64,000 bases of DNA from Actinoplanes philippinensis. GTDB taxonomy: Bacteria > Actinomycetota > Actinomycetes > Mycobacteriales > Micromonosporaceae. Shown here piece by piece: positions 49,688 to 56,080 of the stretch. Each line of letters opens with the position of its first letter. Positions within the stretch are counted from its first letter, which is position 1. A model generated the notes under the pieces. The model ran no database searches, was not told the DNA's origin, and saw only the letters and a program-made list of their open reading frames with translations. The position numbers were made by a program, and so were the translations under genes. The stretch is from the NCBI RefSeq assembly GCF_900113015.1, contig NZ_FONV01000012.1:293308-357307 (forward strand). The letters run 5' to 3'.

Positions 49688-50572
49688 GTGCCCCCCACCC
49701 GACGTGCCACCAAACCCGCCGTTCCCGAGCAGCTCGGTTTCGCGGGCATGCCCGAGCGGCTCTTCGTCTGTACACCGAGCAAGCTCGGGGCCTACACCGA
49801 CTGCCCACGGCGATACCGGTATTCGTATGTCGACCGGCCCAGCCCGCCCAAGGGCCCACCGTGGGCGCACAACTCCCTCGGCGCGAGCGTGCACACCGCG
49901 CTGAAGAACTGGTACATGGCGCCCGTCGAGCGACGAGTGCCCGAGTCGCTGCCGGCGCTGCTCAAAGCCACCTGGGTGCGCGAGGGCTATCGCGACGTCG
50001 AGCAGGAGCGGGTCACCTACCAGCGGGCCCTCGACTGGCTCGAGAGCTACGTCGCCACCCTCGACCCGGAGGACGAGCCACTCGGGGTCGAGCGGGTCGT
50101 GGCCGCCAAGACCAGCGTGCTCGCGCTCAACGGGCGCGCCGACCGGATCGACACGCGGGTCGGCCCGGCCGGGCCGGAGGCCGTCATCGTCGACTACAAG
50201 ACCGGCCGGTCCGGGCTCTCGCCCGACGATGCCCGTGGCTCCCAGGCGCTGGCGTTGTATGCGTTCGCGGCCGAGCGGATGTTCCGGCGACCATGCCGGC
50301 GGGTCGAGCTGCATCACCTGCCCACCGGGACGGTGGTGGCCCACGAGCACACCGAGGAGTCCCTGAACCGGCAGGTGCGGCGGGCCGAGGAGACGGCGCA
50401 GGACATCATGGCTGCGGAGAAGGCGGTGGCGGGCGGGGCCGATCCGGATGCGGAGTTCCCGGTCAACCCGGGTTCGCTGTGCGGGTGGTGCGATTTCCGC
50501 AAGGTCTGTCCGGCGGGCGCATCGGTGGCTGCCAAGGACCCGTGGACGGCGGTCGAGCATCTGAGCGCCTGA
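49688..50572 (+). CDS. RecB-like PD-(D/E)XK nuclease with iron-sulfur cluster
   Basis: A 294-residue Cas4/RecB-type nuclease. 'YTDCPRRYRYSYVDRP' holds the first Cys and 'GSLCGWCDFRKVCPAG' the last three, the ligands of an Fe-S staple like that of AddB/Cas4. The catalytic motifs are 'LNGRADRIDTR' (Asp) and 'AVIVDYKTGRSG' (DxK), followed by the QxxxY-like 'SQALALYAFAAERMF'. It should cut single-stranded DNA ends in repair; the family is found as single genes in actinobacteria. GTG start, with CAGGAT 6 bases upstream as a possible leaderless promoter. No CRISPR genes are nearby. Confidence 0.9.
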   Translation: MPPTRRATKPAVPEQLGFAGMPERLFVCTPSKLGAYTDCPRRYRYSYVDRPSPPKGPPWAHNSLGASVHTALKNWYMAPVERRVPESLPALLKATWVREGYRDVEQERVTYQRALDWLESYVATLDPEDEPLGVERVVAAKTSVLALNGRADRIDTRVGPAGPEAVIVDYKTGRSGLSPDDARGSQALALYAFAAERMFRRPCRRVELHHLPTGTVVAHEHTEESLNRQVRRAEETAQDIMAAEKAVAGGADPDAEFPVNPGSLCGWCDFRKVCPAGASVAAKDPWTAVEHLSA

Positions 50573-50623
50573 GCCTTTGCGGGCCGTGCTTCTGAGGGTT
50601 TGGTGCGATCAGGCGTCCTGGTT

Positions 50624-51478
50624 TTACGCCAACCCGGCTCTCTCCAGGGCGGCGCGGTGTAGCGGGGCCATCTGGTACTGCTCGGGGAGGGCGGCGAGGA
50701 CGCCGGTGATCAGGGCGCGCAGGCCGCGGACCGAGAGGCCGGCGGCCAGGTCGGTCGTCGGCCACCCGAGGCCGCCGTAGATCTTGCGGGCCCAGGGCGG
50801 CAGCAAACCGATCGCCGTGCTGACCACACCGAGGTAGGCCCATCGTGCCGGGCCCAGCGTGAGACCGAGGCGTAGCGGAAGGCTGCCCCAGTGCTCCGGC
50901 ACCGGCGGCACCGTCAGGAACAGGGCCGCCTCCGCGCCGTCGCGGGTCAACCCCAGCTCCGGGCGGATCGCCGCGAAGTAGGCCTCCACCTCGGCGGCCG
51001 TCGACGGCACCGTCGCCGGATCCAGGCCGACCAGCTCGGCCGACCGCAACTGCTCCGTGTAGTAGCCGTCCACCTCGTCCGGGGTCAGCCGGACCCCGGC
51101 ACGAACCGCTGTGGTCAGGAACGACTCGACCTCGGCCACATGCACCCAGCGCAGCAGGTCGGGCTCGTCGATCCGGAACTGCTCGCCCGTACGCGGATCG
51201 GTCGCCGTCATCCCGGCGTGCAATCGCCGCAACCGGTCCGCAGCGCGTCTCACCTCGTCGGTGCTGCCGAAGATCACCGTGCCGACGTAGTTCGACGTGC
51301 GGGTCAACCGGCCCCAAGGATCATTGCGATAACCGGAGTTCTGAGCCACGCCGGCGACCGCCCGTGGGTGGAGAGCCTGCAGGTAGAGCGAGCGCAGGCC
51401 GCCCAGCATCAGGATCGGTTCGCGGTGCAGTTTCCAGGTGACCGAATCCGGTCCGAACAGGCCGACGTCTCCTGACAT
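50624..51478 (-). CDS. Oxygenase MpaB family protein (DUF2236)
   Basis: A 284-residue protein. 'PDSVTWKLHREPILMLGGLRSLYLQALHPRAVAGVAQNSGYRNDPWGRLTRTSNYVGTVIFG' and 'LLRWVHVAEVESFLTTAVRAG' contain the conserved His residues that bind haem b in the latex-clearing/MpaB-like family. The function in actinobacteria is unknown; oxidative cleavage of a terpenoid is possible. ATG 51478 has its SD-like GGAGG only one base away, so the GTG at 51508 could be the true start. Confidence 0.88.
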   Translation of the reverse strand: MSGDVGLFGPDSVTWKLHREPILMLGGLRSLYLQALHPRAVAGVAQNSGYRNDPWGRLTRTSNYVGTVIFGSTDEVRRAADRLRRLHAGMTATDPRTGEQFRIDEPDLLRWVHVAEVESFLTTAVRAGVRLTPDEVDGYYTEQLRSAELVGLDPATVPSTAAEVEAYFAAIRPELGLTRDGAEAALFLTVPPVPEHWGSLPLRLGLTLGPARWAYLGVVSTAIGLLPPWARKIYGGLGWPTTDLAAGLSVRGLRALITGVLAALPEQYQMAPLHRAALERAGLA

Positions 51479-51527
51479 ACCTCCAGCGTGCCACGCTTCG
51501 GGCTGCACGGCGCGTCGGTCGTCCGGG

Positions 51528-52013
51528 TCACGCCTCCGGGCCGCCGGTTCGCGGCCGGGCGGGGGCGGTGGTTGGGGTGACGTCGGTCAGGTCGGCGTCG
51601 CGGCGGGTGCGGCAGGGAGAACACAGACCCCAGAAGGTGATCTCGGCTTCGTCCAGGTCGAAGCCGTGCAGCTCGGCCGGCATCAGGCAGGGGCGCTCGC
51701 CGACCGCGCAGTCGACGTCGGCGATCGCGCCGCAGCCACGGCACACGATGTGGTGGTGGTTGTCGCCGGCCCGGGCCTCGTAGCGTGCGGGACTCCCGGC
51801 CGGCTCGATCCGCCGTGCCAGACCCGCCCGGGACAGCGCGCCGAGCACGTCATACACCGCCTGGGTCGACACCGACTCCAGCCGGACACGGACCCGCCGG
51901 GCGATCTCGTCGACTTCGAGATGGCCGCCGCCGGTCAGAACGTCGAGCACCGCGAGGCGGGGACGGGTGACCCGCAACCCGTGCTCACGCAGCAGTTCCT
52001 CACCGGTCGACAT
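51528..52013 (-). CDS. Fur family transcriptional regulator
   Basis: A 161-residue metal-responsive repressor. The winged helix is 'LREHGLRVTRPRLAVLDVLTGGGHLEVDEIARRVRVRLESVSTQAVYDVLGALSRAGLARRIEPAG'; 'NHHHIVCRGCGAIADVDCAVGE' gives the regulatory His/Cys cluster and the first CxxC, and 'LCSPCRTRR' the second CxxC of the structural zinc. It resembles FurA/CatR peroxide regulators, but no catalase gene adjoins. Start ATG 52013. The C-terminal tail is Pro/Arg-rich and extra to the family. Divergent from the DUF2231 gene. Confidence 0.92.
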   Translation of the reverse strand: MSTGEELLREHGLRVTRPRLAVLDVLTGGGHLEVDEIARRVRVRLESVSTQAVYDVLGALSRAGLARRIEPAGSPARYEARAGDNHHHIVCRGCGAIADVDCAVGERPCLMPAELHGFDLDEAEITFWGLCSPCRTRRDADLTDVTPTTAPARPRTGGPEA

Positions 52014-52243
52014 CCATCCATGACAACACGCCCGCACCGATTCACCAACTGGTCCATGATCACAGCCCGCCGTCGTGTTCAGGCAGTTCGACCACGCTGA
52101 TCGTTCGGGGCGTGGCGGAAAGGCCGGGGATGCGGTTCGATCACGACTTGGCCGCAGGGGGATGTTTGCGCAGTCAGATAACTCCTAAGCTGGCCTTCAC
52201 CCCGGATCGCCACCGCCCGGAGCACCGCCGGGAACGAGGAGGA

Positions 52244-52723
52244 ATGGTGTTAGACCAGGTCAACGGTTTGCCGGTACACGTTCTCGTACTCCACGCCGCC
52301 GTCATATTCGTGCCTCTGCTGGCTCTCGGCGCGATCGTTTACGGGTTCGTCGCCGCGTGGCGTCCGAAGATCGGCTGGGCGGTGGCGTTGCTGGCCGTCG
52401 TCGCGCCGATCGCTGCCCTGATCACCAAGCTCTCCGGGACCGAGTTCTACAACCGGCTGCTCAGCGAGGGGCGCGTCTCCCCGCCCGGCAAGGTGATTCT
52501 CGACAACCACATGGAGTACGGCACCATCACGCTCTTCCTGGCGCTGGCGCTCGGCGTACTCAGTCTGATCCTCGTCGTCCTCACCGCCCGCAACCCGCGC
52601 GCCCTGCCGAAGATCGCCGACCTGGCCTTCGCCGTGGTGCTGCTGGTTCTCGGCGGCGTGAGCGTCTGGTACCTCTACCAGACCGGCGACTCCGGCGCGA
52701 ACGCCGTGTGGGGAAGCTACTGA
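52244..52723 (+). CDS. DUF2231 membrane protein
   Basis: A 159-residue protein with four hydrophobic helices: 'VHVLVLHAAVIFVPLLALGAIVYGF', 'IGWAVALLAVVAPIAALITKLSG', 'MEYGTITLFLALALGVLSLILVVL', 'LAFAVVLLVLGGVSVWYLYQTGDSG'; two His residues (HxxxxH, and the His in DNHMEYG) are typical of DUF2231 and may bind haem. SD ACGAGGAGGA precedes the ATG. The third codon is TTA (52250-52252), very rare in such genomes. Monocistronic. Confidence 0.9.
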   Translation: MVLDQVNGLPVHVLVLHAAVIFVPLLALGAIVYGFVAAWRPKIGWAVALLAVVAPIAALITKLSGTEFYNRLLSEGRVSPPGKVILDNHMEYGTITLFLALALGVLSLILVVLTARNPRALPKIADLAFAVVLLVLGGVSVWYLYQTGDSGANAVWGSY

Positions 52724-52735
52724 CACACGGCCGGT

Positions 52736-52776
52736 GATCGCGTGGGTCCGACCCGGGAGGCCGGATCCACGCGATC
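52736..52776. terminator. Bidirectional terminator
   Basis: GATCGCGTGG-G-TCCG (52736-52750) pairs with CGGA-T-CCACGCGATC (52762-52776): 14 Watson-Crick pairs and one G-T, 11-base loop. It lies between convergent genes. Confidence 0.85.
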
Positions 52777-52794
52777 GCCGCAGGCCGCCCGCTG

Positions 52795-53124
52795 TCAGTA
52801 GAAGACCAGGCGGGCGCAGAGCAGGCAGACGATGATGAGGGCGATGGCGCCCGCCACCAGCCCGACGCCGTACGTGACGGTGCGGGCCGAGCCCTCCGCG
52901 TCGTCGAGGGCCTCGAAGTCCTGCCGGGGCATCTGCCGCGGTGACGGCGGAGGGGCGAACGTCGGCGGTCGCCAGTCGGCCGGCGGCGGGTCGGCACGCG
53001 GCGGTCCCTGATAATCGACCGGCCGGGGCGGCGGCGCAGCCGCGGGGCGGCCGAGCGGTTCGGCATCCGGATCGGGGCGCTGCCAGTACGCGTCGTCGTC
53101 CGGGACGCTGGTGGGGGAACTCAC
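52795..53124 (-). CDS. Hypothetical C-terminally anchored membrane protein
   Basis: A 109-residue protein: a Pro/Asp-rich N-terminal region ('DDDAYWQRPDPDAEPLGRPAAAPPPRPVDYQG'), then a hydrophobic C-terminal helix (TVTYGVGLVAGAIALIIVCLLCARLVFY). It has one tail anchor and no known domain. GTG at 53130 or 53124 can start it; neither has a clear SD. It is divergent from the small acidic protein gene (64 bases apart). Confidence 0.65.
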   Translation of the reverse strand: MSSPTSVPDDDAYWQRPDPDAEPLGRPAAAPPPRPVDYQGPPRADPPPADWRPPTFAPPPSPRQMPRQDFEALDDAEGSARTVTYGVGLVAGAIALIIVCLLCARLVFY

Positions 53125-53175
53125 GTTCACCGACGGTACAACCGGAGGGGGACGACGACCGCGCCGCTGTCGGCT

Positions 53176-53181
53176 TACCCT
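53176..53181 (+). promoter_or_regulatory. -10 box for leaderless small-protein gene
   Basis: TACCCT ends 7 bases before GTG at 53189; no SD. Confidence 0.5.
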
Positions 53182-53188
53182 CGTAGTC

Positions 53189-53368
53189 GTGGACATCCTG
53201 GACGACCCTGAGCGTGACAACGACGGCGAGCGCGAGGTCGATTTCGAGTCCGAAGAGGCTCCGGTGCTGCCCGAGCAGACCCGTGACGACACCGAGCGCG
53301 GCTGGGGCGAGCGGTCCCACTCCAACGACGACCGCCTGCTCGAGGACCGCCCGCCGCACTGGGACTGA
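53189..53368 (+). CDS. Small acidic protein with PPHW C-terminus (59 residues)
   Basis: VDILDDPERDNDGEREVDFE continuing to RLLEDRPPHWD. The composition is acidic and polar, predicted disordered except for the C-terminal 'ERSHSNDDRLLEDRPPHW'. The closing LLEDRPPHW-type motif is conserved in many short actinobacterial proteins. The start GTG fits a leaderless promoter. Function unknown; the conserved end suggests a docking peptide. Confidence 0.75.
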   Translation: MDILDDPERDNDGEREVDFESEEAPVLPEQTRDDTERGWGERSHSNDDRLLEDRPPHWD

Positions 53369-53414
53369 CCTTTCCCGACGGGCGCCGTCGCAGACCGGGA
53401 AGCGGGACATCGGC

Positions 53415-53924
53415 TCAGCCCGGCCGGATCACTATGGCGAAACCACGGCCGGACCTCGCTATCGCCTGTTTCGCCTCGTCCGGGTCGAGGGCCAGGAGCA
53501 GCCCGCCGGCCACCGGATCGTCGGCGCCGGTGACCTCCAGGACCAGGGCCGCGCTCGCCACCGGTGTGGTGCGGTCGTGATCGCCGTCCAGGCGGAGCAG
53601 GTCCACGCGGTGGCCGGGGCGCACCACGCTCAAGGCGGTGGGGTCGGCCAGCCGGACCGGAACGCCGACATTGCCGGGTGGGATCGGCCGTGCCGTGGCG
53701 CCCGGCCCGGCGGACGGTGACGAAGAGGCCCGGCCGGACGGCTCGGCGCTCGATGGGCCGGCGTCGACGGGGGTGCAGCCGGTCGGCCTGAGCCAGAGGA
53801 CCGCCGCGGCTGTGATCAACAACACGGCTACCGAGATCAGGCGGAGCAGGGTGCCGCGGTTCGGCCGGCGCCATCGCACGGGGTCCAGACGTTCATCGGG
53901 GGAATCCGGCCTCTTCGGGGACAT
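53415..53924 (-). CDS. SAF-domain membrane protein (CpaB/FlgA-like)
   Basis: A 169-residue protein. One transmembrane helix near residues 29-45 ('LLRLISVAVLLITAAAVLWL') is followed by a Pro/Ser linker and 'VGVPVRLADPTALSVVRPGHRVDLLRLDGDHDRTTPVASAALVLEVTG', the SAF/RcpC pattern of pilus-assembly CpaB proteins. It lacks the first SAF copy and no tad/flp genes are near. Start ATG at 53924 has GGAGG four bases upstream. The leader contains a large inverted repeat. Confidence 0.78.
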   Translation of the reverse strand: MSPKRPDSPDERLDPVRWRRPNRGTLLRLISVAVLLITAAAVLWLRPTGCTPVDAGPSSAEPSGRASSSPSAGPGATARPIPPGNVGVPVRLADPTALSVVRPGHRVDLLRLDGDHDRTTPVASAALVLEVTGADDPVAGGLLLALDPDEAKQAIARSGRGFAIVIRPG

Positions 53925-53970
53925 CGAGCCTCCAGATCTGCGGCGACCCGCGGAGGGGCGGGGTCTGGCG

Positions 53971-54055
53971 GCCGTCGGCGGGCACCCGGGGCGGTCGGAA
54001 AGACAGCCGTCCGGCCTCGTTGCGGAACGGCGAGTTGCGGGTGCCCGCCGACGGC
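53971..54055. repeat. Perfect 18-bp inverted repeat in SAF gene leader
   Basis: GCCGTCGGCGGGCACCCG (53971-53988) is repeated as the exact reverse complement at 54038-54055, with a 49-base spacer. It begins 46 bases upstream of the SAF start. Confidence 0.9.
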
Positions 54056-54160
54056 TGCGACCGACGTTAGGCCGAGGACGGGATCCGGCGCGGAGGCGCT
54101 GTGGACAACGCCGCTCTGTGGAAAACACGCCGTCGACCTGTGGATCTTGCTAAAGCGAAA

Positions 54161-54177
54161 GGGCCGCGCAGCGGCCC
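54161..54177 (-). terminator. Terminator, minus strand
   Basis: GGGCCGC (54161-54167) and GCGGCCC (54171-54177) form a stem; on the minus strand it is followed by TTTCGCTTT. Confidence 0.7.
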
Positions 54178-54182
54178 GGCGA

Positions 54183-54308
54183 GCGGGAGAAGGCCTAGGC
54201 GCGGAAGAAGGCCTAGGCGCGGGAGAAGGGCTGGGCGCGGGAGAAGGCCGGGGCGCGGGAGAAGGCCGGGGCGCGGGAGAAGGCCGGGGCGCGGGAGAAG
54301 GCCGGGGC
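54183..54308. repeat. 18-bp tandem repeat, seven units
   Basis: Units of GCGGGAGAAGGCCGGGGC-type start every 18 bases from 54183 to 54291. Units 1-3 have CCTAGG in place of CCGGGG, the last four are nearly identical. It lies between the two minus-strand terminators after the FmdB gene. Confidence 0.9.
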
Positions 54309-54324
54309 GTCGGCAGAACGAAAA

Positions 54325-54352
54325 CGCGCCGAGCCGGGATCGGCTCGGCGCG
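54325..54352 (-). terminator. Intrinsic terminator of the FmdB gene
   Basis: A perfect 12-bp stem: CGCGCCGAGCCG (54325-54336) with CGGCTCGGCGCG (54341-54352). On the minus strand it is followed by TTTT, 27 bases after the stop codon. Confidence 0.92.
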
Positions 54353-54378
54353 CTGGTGACGCACAGGGGTGGGGCGGG

Positions 54379-54738
54379 TTACGGGGCCGCGGCGGCCTTT
54401 GCTCCGCTGCCGCCCGACGACGACGTGCTGCTGCTCGTGGAGGAACTCGACGAGCTGGACGACGTGGTGGTCGAGGACGTGGACGACGAACTCGACGTCT
54501 CGGCCTTCTTGGGGGCCGCGTCGGTGGCGCCGGAGGCCGACTTCTCGGCGCTCACGCTGCCCGAGCGGGAGTCGTTGCGGTAGAAGCCCGAACCCTTGAA
54601 GACGATGCCGACCGAGTTGAACACCTTGCGGAGCTTGCCGTGGCAATTCGGGCACTCGGTGAGGGCAGGGTCGGAGAAGGACTGCACTGCTTCAAGCTGC
54701 TCACCGCACTCGGTGCAGGCGTACTGGTAGGTAGGCAC
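54379..54738 (-). CDS. FmdB family zinc ribbon protein with Ser-rich tail
   Basis: A 119-residue protein. MPTYQYACTECGEQLEAVQSFSDPALTECPNCHGKLRKVF has the two CxxC pairs of the FmdB zinc ribbon (Cys8/11 and Cys29/32) followed by 'NSVGIVFKGSGFYRNDSR', the family end. The remainder is a long Ser/Thr tract (about residues 80-110), then GGSGAKAAAAP. FmdB family function is not established. It lies upstream of no gene in its own direction until the SAF gene and ends in a strong terminator. In actinobacteria it often neighbours the 5-FCL gene, as here. Confidence 0.92.
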   Translation of the reverse strand: MPTYQYACTECGEQLEAVQSFSDPALTECPNCHGKLRKVFNSVGIVFKGSGFYRNDSRSGSVSAEKSASGATDAAPKKAETSSSSSTSSTTTSSSSSSSSTSSSTSSSGGSGAKAAAAP

Positions 54739-54952
54739 GGCTCCTCCGGATCAATCGGCTGCTGGCACTCGCCAACTCCGAGTGCCAATGTTGCGGCATC
54801 GGAGGTCAATTCGTCCACTCGGCGCTCGGCCTGAGGGAAGCGCGAGCCGTGGGTGATGTCACAACCAGGTCCCGGCTGAGCTGCCCGGTGCGGGTCGCCG
54901 GGGGTGCGGCGGGTCGCGTTGCCGACACGTCAGGACATCAGACCAGACAAGA

Positions 54953-55999
54953 TCACGACGAGGGGTACGGCCGGAGCGCGAAGCCGCCGGTCGGGGTGAT
55001 CACCGCGTGTACCCGGCGGTCGTGCGGCTCGGCCGGCACGGTAGCGACGTCCTCGCCGTCGTGCAGGAGCGCCACGGTCAGCGGGCCGGGTTCCGGCAGA
55101 CGGGCCAGGACCCGGTCGTAGGAGCCGCCGCCCCGCCCCATCCGGGTTCCGTCGTGCCCGACCGCGAGCGCCGGCACCAGCAGGAGGTCGACCGAGCACA
55201 CCGCGTCCACGCCGAGCCGCGGCCCGCCGGGTTCGCGCAGGCCGCGCGGCCCCGCCACGAGCAGCGAAGAAGGCCCGGAGAGGGATGTGCCTTGCGAGAC
55301 GCCCGAAGCCGGCGATGGCGATGCTGCCGCGGTGGGTGAGGCGCCTGAGGCTGTCGCGGGGCTTGCCGAAGTGGGTTGCAATGCGGGCGCGGGGTCCGGC
55401 GTGGCCGGTGGGATGCGGGAGGTCGTCGGTGACCCGGGGTCCGGTGTGGCGGCTGGGATGCGGGAGGTCGTCGGTGACCCGGGGTCCGGTGTGGCGGCTG
55501 GGATGCGGGAGGTCGTCGGTGACCCGGGGTCCGGTGTGGCGGCTGGGATGCGGGAGGTCGTCGGTGACCCGGGGTCCGGTGTGGCGGCTGGGATGCGGGA
55601 GGTCGTCGGTGAGCCGGGGTCCGGTGTGGCGGGTGGGATGCGGGACGCCGTCGGTGAGCCGGGGTCCGGTGGGGCGGAGGAGGGCGGCGACGTCAGCTCG
55701 GCCCAGGTGAGGTCGTTGTCGGGGAGCAGGACCGGCAGCAGCAGGCGGCCGCCTGGGGGAAGGGCCGACAGGAGGAGGGCCGGCAGGGCGGGGCCGCCCG
55801 GCTCGGAGCCGACCGGGACGTAGGCGGCGATCGAACGGGCGCCGGTGCGGCGTACCAGAACGCGAATTTGATCTTGAATCTGACGGGCCGCCGCCTCGCG
55901 CGCGGCGACCGATAATGATCGACGTGTGGTGAGCAGCCGTGCGCGGAGCGCGACTTTGTTCTGGTGTGATTTTTCCTCATCAGGGGTTAAATCCGACAT
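54953..55999 (-). CDS. 5-formyltetrahydrofolate cyclo-ligase with internal repeat insertion
   Basis: A 348-residue protein; the family norm is about 190-200. Residues 1-103 and 241-348 are ordinary: 'KVALRARLLTTRRSLS' (ATP/phosphate site), 'AYVPVGSEPGGPAL', 'LLLPVLLPDNDLTWAEL', then 'AGPRGLREPGGPRLG', 'DLLLVPALAVGHDGTRMGRGGGSYDR'. Between these (about 104-240) sits a Pro/Ser/Thr insert with six 15-residue units (PDPGSPTTSRIPAAT). The enzyme converts 5-formyl-THF to 5,10-methenyl-THF with ATP. The core motifs are intact, so activity is plausible with a disordered loop. Start ATG 55999 has GGGGG upstream. Confidence 0.9.
   Translation of the reverse strand: MSDLTPDEEKSHQNKVALRARLLTTRRSLSVAAREAAARQIQDQIRVLVRRTGARSIAAYVPVGSEPGGPALPALLLSALPPGGRLLLPVLLPDNDLTWAELTSPPSSAPPDPGSPTASRIPPATPDPGSPTTSRIPAATPDPGSPTTSRIPAATPDPGSPTTSRIPAATPDPGSPTTSRIPAATPDPGSPTTSRIPPATPDPAPALQPTSASPATASGASPTAAASPSPASGVSQGTSLSGPSSLLVAGPRGLREPGGPRLGVDAVCSVDLLLVPALAVGHDGTRMGRGGGSYDRVLARLPEPGPLTVALLHDGEDVATVPAEPHDRRVHAVITPTGGFALRPYPSS
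55400..55669 (-). repeat. 45-bp coding minisatellite in the cyclo-ligase gene
   Basis: Six in-frame 45-base units encode residues 111-200. Units 2-5 are identical at protein level; the first (PTASRIPPAT) and last (PTTSRIPPAT) differ by one or two residues. Near-identity at the DNA level indicates recent expansion or gene conversion. Confidence 0.95.
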
Positions 56000-56080
56000 G
56001 CAACACCCCCTTTTGAAAACCGGCAAACGGTGCACACTATGTCAGCATCGCTGGAAAAGAGGCCACTCCCGGGAGGATGT

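Larger units (their letters stand above)
53925..54378. other. 454-bp region between the SAF and FmdB genes
   Basis: No gene is supported, although several short frames exist on both strands. It holds an 18-bp inverted repeat (53971-54055), three TGTGGA words (54100, 54117, 54139), two terminator hairpins facing minus (54161 and 54325) and a 7-copy 18-bp repeat. It is the leader of the SAF gene and the trailer of the FmdB gene. Confidence 0.7.

Noticed and set aside
49688..50572. Cas4 adaptation protein
   Set aside because: The nuclease resembles Cas4, but no CRISPR array or cas1/cas2 is present; stand-alone RecB-like nucleases are usual in actinobacteria.
51528..52013. Catalase-linked FurA/CatR
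   Set aside because: The Fur-family protein resembles them, but no katG or catalase gene adjoins, so a specific name is not given.
54101..54583. GAGEGRGAGEG-type ORFs across the 18-bp repeat
   Set aside because: The frame is open only because of the repeat. It crosses two terminators and runs antisense into the FmdB gene.
55400..55669. CRISPR-like array
   Set aside because: Units are contiguous with no unique spacers and are in frame with a gene; no cas genes are in the window.
55285..55823. Repeat-containing plus-strand frames opposite the cyclo-ligase
   Set aside because: The 45-bp units are a multiple of 3, so all frames stay open. Only the minus frame joins two halves of a known enzyme.
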